Below are positions 1-5,827 of a stretch of DNA of 6,345 nt, in pieces; within the stretch, counting starts at the first letter, position 1, and each line of letters starts with the position of its first letter. The DNA lies in NCBI GenBank assembly GCA_002426025.1, contig DINP01000109.1, positions 6,389-12,733 of the forward strand. Direction: 5' to 3'. The translations under genes were made by a program, and so were the position numbers. The notes below the pieces were generated by a model. That model ran no database searches, was not told the origin of the DNA, and saw only the letters and a list, made by a program, of their open reading frames with translations. The DNA comes from Bacteroidales bacterium UBA5537 (GTDB taxonomy: Bacteria; Bacteroidota; Bacteroidia; Bacteroidales; Lentimicrobiaceae).

Positions 1-152
1 TTAAAGCCTTTCTCATCTTCGGTCAGCACACCGTTTTCAATTGCATCTGAAATCTGATCAATAAAATAGGGTTCCTCACCCGAAAGGAGGTAAACCGGAT
101 GAAATATCCTGTTTTTAATATCAGCCTGTATTTTTTCGAAACTTGCAGCCAT
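1..152 (-). CDS. holA: DNA polymerase III subunit delta, N-terminal fragment (runs off the window)
   Basis: Only the first 50 codons are present; the reading frame is open through base 3 and the gene continues beyond base 1. The start is the ATG at 152-150, giving MAASFEKIQADIKNR. The stretch PVYLLSGEEPYFIDQI at residues 19-34 is the characteristic opening of the HolA family (a hydrophobic strand, then GEEP, then YFID). In the family, delta is the clamp-loader subunit that opens the beta sliding clamp, and this N-terminal region belongs to the AAA+-like domain that contacts beta. The start lies 15 bp after the amn stop on the same strand, so the two genes are probably co-transcribed. No Shine-Dalgarno sequence precedes it, as is usual in Bacteroidetes. 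The assignment rests on a short fragment but the motif match is good. Confidence 0.87.
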   Translation of the reverse strand, partial: MAASFEKIQADIKNRIFHPVYLLSGEEPYFIDQISDAIENGVLTEDEKGF

Positions 153-167
153 TTGTATAAAACCTGA

Positions 168-938
168 TCAGAAACGGAGATGTTTAACGGTCAGCCCCTT
201 GTTTATCAATTGTTTCAGCGACTGAATGCCAATACTCAGGTGGGTTTCAACAAATTCTTCGGTTACATGTTTATCGCTCTCTTCAGTTTTAATTCCTGAC
301 GAAATCATGGGTTGGTCAGAAACCAGCAACAAAGCACCTGTCGGGATTTCGTTAAAAAAGCCAACACTAAAAATGGTGGCTGTTTCCATATCAATGGCAA
401 TTGATCTGATTGACCGCAGGTATTCCTTAAAGTTTTCATCGTGCTCCCACACCCGGCGGTTGGTGGTATATACGGTTCCTGTCCAGTAATCGCGGCTGAA
501 ATCCCTTATTGATGTTGAAATTGCTTTTTGCAGGTTAAATGCCGGCAGGGCAGGGACTTCATTCGGGAAATAGTCGTCAGAAGTTCCTTCACCCCGGATG
601 GCTGCTATAGGCAAAATCAGATCACCCAATTCTGCCTTGCGTTTCAAACCTCCGCACTTACCCAAAAACAGAGCTGCCTGTGGCTTTATACTTCCGAGCA
701 AATCCATAATTGTGGCGGCATTGGCACTGCCCATACCGAAATTTATCATAGTGATATCACCTGCAGTAGCACTTGGCATTGCTTTGTTATGGCCCTTTAT
801 CTCAACTTTGTTCCATTTTGCAAAAAGCTCAAGATAATGATTGAAGTTGGTGAGTAGAATATACTCTCCGAATTCATCGAGGTTGGTGCCTGTATAGCGG
901 GGCAGCCAGTTTTCTGTTATTTCCTGTTTGGTCTTCAT
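168..938 (-). CDS. amn: AMP nucleosidase, short form
   Basis: A 256-aa protein of the purine nucleoside phosphorylase/uridine phosphorylase fold, most like the short AMP nucleosidases of Bacteroidetes. The expected reaction is AMP + H2O to adenine + ribose 5-phosphate, a cytosolic purine salvage step. Visible family marks are the glycine-rich NFGMGSANAA (66-75), GKCGGLKRKAELGD (93-106, a phosphate-site loop), the substrate-binding IDMETATIF (182-190, with M184 and E185) and the catalytic-Asp region VSDQP (206-210, D208). E. coli Amn is about 480 aa and carries an extra N-terminal regulatory domain that is absent here. The start is the ATG at 938-936, downstream of a good -7 box at 992-999. 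It is the first gene of a probable amn-holA unit and is divergent from the HsdR_N-domain gene. A general MTA/SAH-type nucleosidase is a less likely alternative. Confidence 0.9.
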   Translation of the reverse strand: MKTKQEITENWLPRYTGTNLDEFGEYILLTNFNHYLELFAKWNKVEIKGHNKAMPSATAGDITMINFGMGSANAATIMDLLGSIKPQAALFLGKCGGLKRKAELGDLILPIAAIRGEGTSDDYFPNEVPALPAFNLQKAISTSIRDFSRDYWTGTVYTTNRRVWEHDENFKEYLRSIRSIAIDMETATIFSVGFFNEIPTGALLLVSDQPMISSGIKTEESDKHVTEEFVETHLSIGIQSLKQLINKGLTVKHLRF

Positions 939-991
939 AGGATTTAATGGATAAGATCAGAACCAAAACGATAGGTTTCTTTTTGTTACGG

Positions 992-999
992 CAAATGTA
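992..999 (-). promoter_or_regulatory. Candidate -7 box for amn-holA
   Basis: Read on the minus strand this is TACATTTG, a full match to the Bacteroidetes -7 consensus TAnnTTTG. It would start transcription at about base 985 and give a leader of roughly 45 nt before the amn ATG. No clear TTG element lies at the usual distance upstream, so the -33 half is weak. Confidence 0.55.
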
Positions 1000-1019
1000 G
1001 CGCTTTTCATAAAAATATG

Positions 1020-1027
1020 TAGTTTTA
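1020..1027 (+). promoter_or_regulatory. Weak candidate -7 box for the HsdR_N/VOC pair
   Basis: TAGTTTTA matches seven of eight positions of the Bacteroidetes -7 consensus (the last G is A). It lies 20 nt before the ATG at 1048. No TTG is found at a suitable distance upstream. It is offered only because this 109-bp divergent spacer must hold a plus-strand promoter and nothing better is visible. Confidence 0.25.
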
Positions 1028-1047
1028 TTCGTGCTAACGAACAATAG

Positions 1048-1506
1048 ATGCCCGATTTGAATTTTCCCGATTATAAGCTGAGAACCAGGCAACAACAAGG
1101 CCAACTGCAGGTTTTTGATCCGGTAAGGAAAAAATTTGTTGCCTTAACTCCCGAAGAATGGGTAAGGCAACACCTGATTCAATATCTGACTTTAGAAAAG
1201 CAGGTTCCTTTGCACATGATGGCCTGCGAGCGGGGTTTAACCGTTAACCGGATGCCGCGACGATTCGATCTTGTCGTTTTTGGCCTGAATGGAAACCCTG
1301 TTTTAATAGTTGAATGTAAAGCGCCTGATGTAGAGTTGAATGATGATGTTTTTTACCAGATAGCGTCCTACAACCTCACGCTTAAAGTGAAGCATCTGCT
1401 TATTTCGAATGGGATGAAACATCTGTTTGGCGTTGTTGATTACAACACCGGGCAATTGGTTTATGCCGATAATATTTTTGATTATCAGCAACTTAATGTT
1501 GAATAA
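1048..1506 (+). CDS. Stand-alone type I restriction HsdR N-terminal domain protein (PD-(D/E)XK fold)
   Basis: A 152-aa protein that matches only the N-terminal nuclease domain of type I restriction R subunits (HSDR_N_2-type). The PD-(D/E)XK core is intact: D74 in RRFDLVVF, then E89 and K91 in LIVECKAP, followed by Q104 and Y108 in YQIASYN, which correspond to the QxxxY motif of HsdR nucleases. There is no helicase or translocase domain and no hsdM or hsdS nearby, so it is not part of a restriction system here. An in-frame TAG lies immediately before the ATG, which fixes the start. In Bacteroidetes this small protein is commonly encoded next to and divergent from holA; here amn sits between them. 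That neighbourhood hints at a DNA maintenance role, but the function is unknown. The VOC gene follows after 28 bp. Confidence 0.85.
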   Translation: MPDLNFPDYKLRTRQQQGQLQVFDPVRKKFVALTPEEWVRQHLIQYLTLEKQVPLHMMACERGLTVNRMPRRFDLVVFGLNGNPVLIVECKAPDVELNDDVFYQIASYNLTLKVKHLLISNGMKHLFGVVDYNTGQLVYADNIFDYQQLNVE

Positions 1507-1534
1507 TTCCAATTTTCATTTAAAAACTTTCATT

Positions 1535-1927
1535 ATGCTGAAATCTCTTACACCCAATCTGATTGCTGACAATGTTCAGGAAGCGGTTGATTTTTATGTT
1601 AACATCCTCGGTTTTAGCCTTACTAACAGCGTTCCCGGTGAAAACGGGCTTGTATGGGCGCAAATTACTTCGGGCAATGTTTCAATCATGCTTCAGGACA
1701 GGGAAAGCCTCGAAGCTGGAGTTCCGGCATTAAAGGGTTTCCCGACCGGTGCAAGCGGGCTGATGTTTGTGATGATGGACAATATTAAGGACTTTTACAC
1801 TTTAGTAAAGGACAAAGTGAAGATTGCCAGGCCTATGGAGCGCTCATTTTATGGTCACGACGAGTTTTCAATTTTCGATATCAACGGTTATCTAATAACT
1901 TTTTCTGAGGAAGTTAAAGCACAATAA
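1535..1927 (+). CDS. VOC (glyoxalase/bleomycin resistance fold) family protein
   Basis: A 130-aa protein with the two beta-alpha-beta-beta-beta halves of the vicinal oxygen chelate superfamily. The first half opens with LTPNLIADNVQEAVDFYVNI (5-24), the family signature of a strand followed by the helix that carries FY..LGF. The second half has GLMFVMMDNIKDFYTLV (75-91) and ends in HDEFSIFDINGYLITFSE (108-125). The first-strand position often held by a metal-binding His is Asn8, which suggests a binding-type or non-glyoxalase-I member; substrate and reaction cannot be told. The ATG at 1535 is preferred over an in-frame ATG at 1427 because the earlier one would overlap the upstream gene by 80 nt and add a non-family leader. 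The gene probably shares a transcript with the HsdR_N gene and ends just before a strong terminator. Confidence 0.85.
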   Translation: MLKSLTPNLIADNVQEAVDFYVNILGFSLTNSVPGENGLVWAQITSGNVSIMLQDRESLEAGVPALKGFPTGASGLMFVMMDNIKDFYTLVKDKVKIARPMERSFYGHDEFSIFDINGYLITFSEEVKAQ

Positions 1928-1945
1928 ACAGTTTTATTCCGGTAT

Positions 1946-1984
1946 AAATAAAACAGGCTGCCTTACGGGCAGCCTGTTTTATTT
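1946..1984. terminator. Bidirectional intrinsic terminator between the VOC and TPR genes
   Basis: A perfect 17-bp inverted repeat (1946-1962 and 1968-1984) encloses a 5-nt loop, TTACG. The core is ACAGGCTGCC/GGCAGCCTGT, flanked by A-rich sequence on the left and T-rich sequence on the right, so the hairpin ends in a U tract whichever strand is transcribed. It lies 18 bp after the VOC stop and 14 bp after the TPR stop, so it can end both convergent transcripts. Confidence 0.9.
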
Positions 1985-1998
1985 TTTCAAAAATCTGA

Positions 1999-2973
1999 TT
2001 AGTTGCACTTAAGCACGGTGTTGATCTGGTAATTTGCCGATTCGGCAAGTGGGCCAATCGCTGCTTTCTTAAATGAAGCACAGGCGGCACCGGTATCATT
2101 TTTTCCGGCCTGGGCCATACCGAGTTCAAAATAGAAACGCGATAGTTTGGCTGCAGTATTCTCTTCTACAGTTAGCCCTTTTTCAGCTGCGCTTATGGCA
2201 TCATCCCAGTTTGAGAGTTTATTGTTGGCTAAAGCTGAAAGATAATAGGCATCAGCGTTGTCGTCGGCATATTTTATAGCTTCGTTGGTAAGGCTTACAA
2301 CCTCGCTGAATTTGCCTGCCTGGAAAGCTGCATTCGCATCGTTAACATATCCGTTAACTAATATTTTGCCGGCTGTAGCAACAGTTTTTTCATCGTTGGT
2401 AGCTTTTCCCAGCATTATGGCTTTATCCAAAGCAACTTTCATATCGTCTGCTTTTCCCTGTTTATTCAACGCTAAGCCTTTTATTAAGTATGCTTTTGCA
2501 TAAGTTGAATCATAAGATATGGCTTTTTCCGCGCTGGCAATTGCCTTATCTAATTCACCATCATTCATTTCGCTGTTACCTTTCGACAGATAGAGCTTAG
2601 GCAGCAAGTCGCTGGCTTTGGCCCTGGTCGAATTGTCGTTATATTTTACAGCATAATCGTAAGCAAGTATGAAATTATCAATGGATTCAGCTAATTTTTT
2701 CTCCTTGTAAAGTGAAGTAGCATAGTTGTACTGGAGTAACGGAATCTGGTCTTCAGCCATTTTCTGGATATCGGCGGCGTCTGTGGCTTTTGAAGCAACA
2801 TCGGCTGCCTGAATCAGCGCTTCAATCGCTTTAGGCAAATCTGAAGACGCAAGTTCAACACCACGGTTGTAAGCATTGGTGGCATCCTCTTTGGTCTGTC
2901 CATTTGAAATGTTTGTAAAAGCCAGTAATAATAAAGAAATCAGCGTAGCCGAGATCATCTTTGTTTTGTTCAT
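1999..2973 (-). CDS. Exported tetratricopeptide-repeat protein
   Basis: A 324-aa protein beginning MNKTKMISATLISLLLLAFT: a basic start, a hydrophobic core at residues 7-20, and a likely signal peptidase I site near residues 23-26 (SNGQ). It is therefore probably periplasmic, or periplasm-facing and membrane-associated. The rest is alanine-rich paired helices of the TPR type, for example around 31-60, 82-112, 125-156 (GELDKAIASAEKAISYD), 157-190, 205-236, 240-270 (NWDDAISAAEKGL) and 277-305. Two cysteines, C298 and C323, lie near the C-terminus. The ATG at 2973 is chosen over an in-frame ATG at 3108 because it puts the signal peptide at the N-terminus and lies downstream of the -7 box at 3014-3021. 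TPR proteins mediate protein contacts; the partner is not apparent. It appears to be a single-gene transcript. Confidence 0.85.
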   Translation of the reverse strand: MNKTKMISATLISLLLLAFTNISNGQTKEDATNAYNRGVELASSDLPKAIEALIQAADVASKATDAADIQKMAEDQIPLLQYNYATSLYKEKKLAESIDNFILAYDYAVKYNDNSTRAKASDLLPKLYLSKGNSEMNDGELDKAIASAEKAISYDSTYAKAYLIKGLALNKQGKADDMKVALDKAIMLGKATNDEKTVATAGKILVNGYVNDANAAFQAGKFSEVVSLTNEAIKYADDNADAYYLSALANNKLSNWDDAISAAEKGLTVEENTAAKLSRFYFELGMAQAGKNDTGAACASFKKAAIGPLAESANYQINTVLKCN

Positions 2974-3013
2974 TTTTAGTGTTTTTGTGTTAATAATTTC
3001 ATGCTTTAGGTCG

Positions 3014-3021
3014 CAAATATA
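3014..3021 (-). promoter_or_regulatory. Candidate -7 box for the TPR gene
   Basis: Read on the minus strand this is TATATTTG, a full match to TAnnTTTG, 40 nt before the ATG at 2973. A TTTTG at 3046-3050 could serve as the -33 element, but its 24-nt spacing is longer than usual. The predicted leader is about 30-35 nt. Confidence 0.6.
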
Positions 3022-3468
3022 TTCATTTAACATTAAAAATCGTGCCAAAAATAATGTTAAATTCTGCAAAAGGATGGTGCAAAGGGCTGATATTAAAGAG
3101 CTATGCACTCATTTTCATATTTCTTTCACTAACAGATATAAATTTTCGTGTCAGGCAGAATATTTTATTATGGGACGAATCATGCAATTTTTTTTTGTTA
3201 AATAATATGATTTGCAGACTACCTTTATGATCTTGGGACCTTTTGTTTTAATAAGGTTTCGATGCATTTCGCCATTTCAATCCATGTTACCATTGATCGA
3301 ACTATAATTTTGATGTTGCAGATTGTCTGAATCAGGTTTTCAAACAAGAATAGTTTATTTCTTTTTATCGGTTTATGACATTTGATGGACAATTCTCCCC
3401 GAAAATTACTCACAACAAATCATTTGGTCACTTGCTATTATTCAGTTAATTCATCGTTTAAAATTCGC
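3022..3468. other. Gene-free intergenic stretch, nothing recognised
   Basis: This AT-rich stretch of about 450 bp lies between the divergent TPR gene and the TM-protein/DUF3822/rsmD operon. Both strands and all frames hold only short open frames, the longest near 60 codons (3225-3413 minus, 3042-3230 plus), with no family motif, no promoter match at a sensible distance and no downstream partner. A TAATTTTG at 3305-3312 on the plus strand matches the -7 consensus but has no -33 partner and no gene after it. No tRNA, clear hairpin terminator or long repeat was found. A small RNA or a decayed gene cannot be excluded. Confidence 0.5.
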
Positions 3469-3496
3469 TTGACAATCAAAATTTATTATACATTTG
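3469..3496 (+). promoter_or_regulatory. Promoter of the TM-protein/DUF3822/rsmD operon
   Basis: TTG at 3469-3471 is separated by 17 nt from TACATTTG at 3489-3496, a complete Bacteroidetes-type promoter (-33 TTG, -7 TAnnTTTG). Transcription would start near 3500-3505, leaving a leader of under 20 nt before the ATG at 3519. This is the best promoter in the window. Confidence 0.75.
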
Positions 3497-3518
3497 CAGG
3501 GCAAAAAAACACTTTTTT

Positions 3519-4118
3519 ATGAAAAGCAATATTGTTAAGATTGTTCTGGCAGTAGTCGTCATTGTTCTAGCCTACTTTCTTTATGCTTCTATTATGAGGC
3601 CAATCCGTTTCCAGGAGCAGCTTAATGCCAGGAATACACAAATCGTAAACAGGCTGAAGGATATCCGCACAGCTCAAAATTTCTTCAAGCAGTTTAACAA
3701 CCATTATACCAGTAGTTTCGATACGCTGATTGATTTTCTGCAAACCGGTCAGATTCCCGTGGTTAAAATGGTTGCTGATCCTACCGACACAACATTTACC
3801 CGTTCAATCAACGATACTATTGGTTTTATTAAAATTGCCGATTCTTTGTATTCAAAAAGGCCAAACTTCAAACTTCAGGATCTTCCGATTATTCCTTTTT
3901 CAGAAGGCCGTAAGTTTGAAATGAAAACCGATAAAATTGACAAGGGTGGTGTTATTGTAAGCGTTATCGAAATCACTGTGCCTTATGAATACTATCTGTT
4001 CGATCTTGGAAAACAGGATGTTGTTAACCTGGCTGAGCGTCAGAAAGTAATGAACCGCTATCCCGGATTAAAAATGGGCTCACTTACCGAGGCTTCAACC
4101 GACGGTAACTGGGAATAA
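3519..4118 (+). CDS. Membrane-anchored protein of unknown function, bitopic, PilN/pseudopilin-like layout
   Basis: A 199-aa protein not assigned to a named family here. It has a very short basic tail (MKSN), one transmembrane helix at about residues 5-24, then a charged helix (28-60, RPIRFQEQLNARN and NRLKDIRTAQNFFKQF) and a soluble domain that would be periplasmic. The run RTAQNFFKQFNNHYTSSFDT (50-69) resembles the region that follows the N-terminal helix of type IV pilin and pseudopilin proteins. However, there is no prepilin peptidase site (no Gly before the hydrophobic helix and no Glu at position 5 of it), so it should remain an uncleaved anchor. The later part (145-165) is rich in beta-strand. 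It has its own good promoter and lies 12 bp before the DUF3822 gene, which suggests the two products work together. Real gene: high confidence; function: unknown. Confidence 0.85.
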   Translation: MKSNIVKIVLAVVVIVLAYFLYASIMRPIRFQEQLNARNTQIVNRLKDIRTAQNFFKQFNNHYTSSFDTLIDFLQTGQIPVVKMVADPTDTTFTRSINDTIGFIKIADSLYSKRPNFKLQDLPIIPFSEGRKFEMKTDKIDKGGVIVSVIEITVPYEYYLFDLGKQDVVNLAERQKVMNRYPGLKMGSLTEASTDGNWE

Positions 4119-4130
4119 TTAAAAGAAATT

Positions 4131-5021
4131 ATGACAGGTGAACCCCTGACGTTGGTCAATTATTATGACCGTTTGTTCGATCAGGCGCTAACCGGACAAT
4201 ATAGCTTGTCCATCCGTATTGATCCGGATGGACTTTCTTTTTCTGTCTATTCCCATCTCGTTTCGCGCTATATCGGCATCGAATCGGTTTTGCTGCATCA
4301 GGGTTCTGCGTTTTCATCGGGTGAAACCGCCAAAACACTCTTCAGCGATCGCCTCAAGGATTTCTTGCAAAAGCATGAGTGGATATTAAACCCTTTCAGG
4401 CATGTAAGCCTTATTGTTCACAGTCCAACCTACACGCTTATTCCACATGCCTTGTACAAACCCGAAAGCAAAGCGGAATATCTTACGTTTGCCCATCAGC
4501 ATGAGCAAACCAACGTTGTTCATGAGCAGTTTCTGAATGCAGCCGAAGCCTGGCTTGTTTACGCTGTAAACAAGAGCATCAACGAAGTTATTGAGCAGTA
4601 TTTTGGCTCTGCAAGGATGCTGCACCATGCCGGGGCCATGATTGAAACCATTTTGCCGCATTACAGGCACAACGAGCTGCAGAATCCGGTTTTTGTCAAT
4701 GTAAGACAGGGCTCTTTCGATATTATTGTGCTGAACGAAGGCAGGTTAAGGTATTGCAATAGTTTTTCGTGGAAAGCTAACGAGGACCTTGTGTATTACC
4801 TTATTTTTGTGCTCGATCAACTGGCATTAAATCCTGAGAATGTGCCGGTTATGTTGTCGGGTTTGCTTGAGCCCGATTCGGCGCTTTTTGCTTTGCTTCA
4901 GCAATATATAAGGCATGTTAGTTTTATGCAGAATCCAGAAATTGCGAAACCGGGTAAATCGTTACCGGTTTCAAACGACTATAAATTCTTCGATCTTTTA
5001 AACTCTGGCTTGTGCGAATAA
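4131..5021 (+). CDS. DUF3822 family protein, possible actin-like (PilM/GspL-like) fold
   Basis: A 296-aa protein with no signal peptide or membrane helix, so cytosolic. It is recognised as DUF3822, a Bacteroidetes family of unknown function usually found beside rsmD and coaD, as here. The layout suggests two related halves. The first has a beta-hairpin YSLSIRIDPDGLSFSVYS (24-41) and a strand HVSLIVHSPTYTLIP (91-105). The second has VFVNVRQGSFDIIVLNEGRL (187-206), then a helix (217-233) and VPVMLSGLLEP (238-248). Paired hairpins followed by a helix and a strand ending in a glycine are what an ASKHA/actin-like fold such as PilM or GspL would show, but no classical phosphate-binding DxGxxT motif is visible, so ATP binding is doubtful. 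The start is the ATG at 4131, and the end overlaps rsmD by 10 bp. The fold idea is inference. Confidence 0.85.
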   Translation: MTGEPLTLVNYYDRLFDQALTGQYSLSIRIDPDGLSFSVYSHLVSRYIGIESVLLHQGSAFSSGETAKTLFSDRLKDFLQKHEWILNPFRHVSLIVHSPTYTLIPHALYKPESKAEYLTFAHQHEQTNVVHEQFLNAAEAWLVYAVNKSINEVIEQYFGSARMLHHAGAMIETILPHYRHNELQNPVFVNVRQGSFDIIVLNEGRLRYCNSFSWKANEDLVYYLIFVLDQLALNPENVPVMLSGLLEPDSALFALLQQYIRHVSFMQNPEIAKPGKSLPVSNDYKFFDLLNSGLCE

Positions 5022-5569
5022 TCAGCGGAACACATAAAAGCAGGCTAATCCACACGCCAAAAAATCTCCCGGTAAGGCCAACCACTGATCTTGCCAAAGA
5101 GGCATTGTTTAATATACTCGTCAATAACTTCGATCTGAGTGAAGTAAGTGTACTCGATCTTTTTGCCGGGACCGGAGGTATTACCTACGAGTTTTTATCG
5201 CGTGGAGCTACCGGGGTAACAAGTATTGACCTCGATTTGCGCTGTGTTAACTTTATCAGGCAAACCGCGAAAGATTTCGGGTTTGAAGCCGTGCTCTGCT
5301 TTCGCAGCGATGCATTCAGGTTTCTGAAAAATTGCGAAAACCAATACGATATTATATTCTGCGACCCACCTTACGAACTCGAAGGAATTGAATCTATTCC
5401 CCTTATTGTTGCTGATCGCAAATTGCTAAAGCCCGACGGCTGGCTGATTCTTGAACATTCAGACGATTATGATTTCTCAACCTTGCCCGGTTTTTACCAG
5501 CATAGGAAATACAGCAAGGTGAATTTCAGCATTTTCGAGGCTGAAACTGATAGCGAAGAGGCTGAATAA
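5012..5569 (+). CDS. rsmD: 16S rRNA (guanine(966)-N(2))-methyltransferase
   Basis: A 185-aa SAM-dependent methyltransferase of the RsmD family, which makes m2G966 in 16S rRNA during small-subunit assembly. Family marks are the N-terminal MRIISGTHKSRLI, the conserved RPTTDLAKEALFNIL (22-36), the SAM-binding motif I VLDLFAGTGG (47-56), the acidic SIDLD (71-75) and the catalytic CDPPYE (117-122), the DPPY form of the N-methyltransferase motif. The start codon is GTG at 5012-5014. This is set by the family N-terminus (MRIISG) and places the start 10 bp inside the end of the DUF3822 gene, implying translational coupling. Length is normal for the family. The C-terminal tail (ETDSEEAE) is acidic. 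It is the last gene of the operon; no clear terminator hairpin follows. Confidence 0.93.
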   Translation: MRIISGTHKSRLIHTPKNLPVRPTTDLAKEALFNILVNNFDLSEVSVLDLFAGTGGITYEFLSRGATGVTSIDLDLRCVNFIRQTAKDFGFEAVLCFRSDAFRFLKNCENQYDIIFCDPPYELEGIESIPLIVADRKLLKPDGWLILEHSDDYDFSTLPGFYQHRKYSKVNFSIFEAETDSEEAE

Positions 5570-5609
5570 TCAGCTGATTGCGGTCGGGACACCATAGATC
5601 CCCATTTTT

Positions 5610-5661
5610 ACTACCCTCAGCGAGGCCGTCGCTCCGAGCGATGATCTCACTACCTTCAGTG
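5610..5661. repeat. GC-rich patch with a direct repeat and competing inverted repeats
   Basis: ACTACCCTCAGCG (5610-5622) recurs as ACTACCTTCAGTG (5649-5661), 11 of 13 bases alike, at a spacing of 39 nt. Between them, AGCGA (5619-5623) can pair with TCGCT (5629-5633), and TCGCTC (5629-5634) can pair instead with GAGCGA (5636-5641), so two hairpins compete for the same arm. The patch is richer in G and C than the AT-rich DNA after it. It has no T run, so it is not an ordinary terminator. It may be a remnant of a dispersed intergenic repeat; this cannot be tested from one copy. Confidence 0.45.
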
Positions 5662-5779
5662 TAATATATACCCCTCAAATCTGCCGGTTATTCAATATCA
5701 GGCAAATTAATGATAATTAAATTGGCCGGAATACTAGGTTGTAGCTCTGTATTTTGAATTCTTGAAAAGTAATCCAATT

Positions 5780-5821
5780 AAGGACAAGGAACGCAGTACG
5801 AGGAGCAAAGAACGCAGAATC
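5780..5821. repeat. Degenerate 7-nt tandem repeat downstream of coaD
   Basis: Six heptamers in a row: AAGGACA, AGGAACG, CAGTACG, AGGAGCA, AAGAACG, CAGAATC. The third base is always G, the sixth is C in five of six, and the fifth is A in five of six. GAACGCAG recurs exactly, 21 nt apart (5789-5796 and 5810-5817). The array begins about 210 bp after the rsmD stop and ends 6 bp before the coaD stop codon. The strong purine bias on the plus strand explains a run of Lys/Arg/Glu codons if the strand is translated, but it is not a gene. Confidence 0.5.
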
Positions 5822-5827
5822 TTCCTG

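Noticed and set aside
874..1104. Open frame of 76 codons on the minus strand across the amn/HsdR_N spacer
   Set aside because: It overlaps both the start of amn and the start of the HsdR_N gene, contains the amn promoter, and shows no family motif.
1427..1534. Longer start for the VOC protein (ATG at 1427) adding 36 residues
   Set aside because: It would overlap the HsdR_N gene by 80 nt and adds residues before the conserved first strand of the fold.
2974..3108. Longer start for the TPR protein (ATG at 3108) adding 45 residues
   Set aside because: It would bury the signal peptide internally and place the start upstream of the -7 box at 3014-3021.
3225..3413. Open frame of 62 codons on the minus strand in the long spacer, considered as a small gene or transposase tail
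   Set aside because: No recognisable motif, no -7 box at a sensible distance upstream, and the other two frames do not continue any transposase-like sequence.
5568..5579. Perfect 12-nt palindrome AATCAGCTGATT at the rsmD stop, considered as a terminator or operator
   Set aside because: It has no loop and no following T run, and a palindrome of this length can arise by chance; nothing else supports a regulator site.
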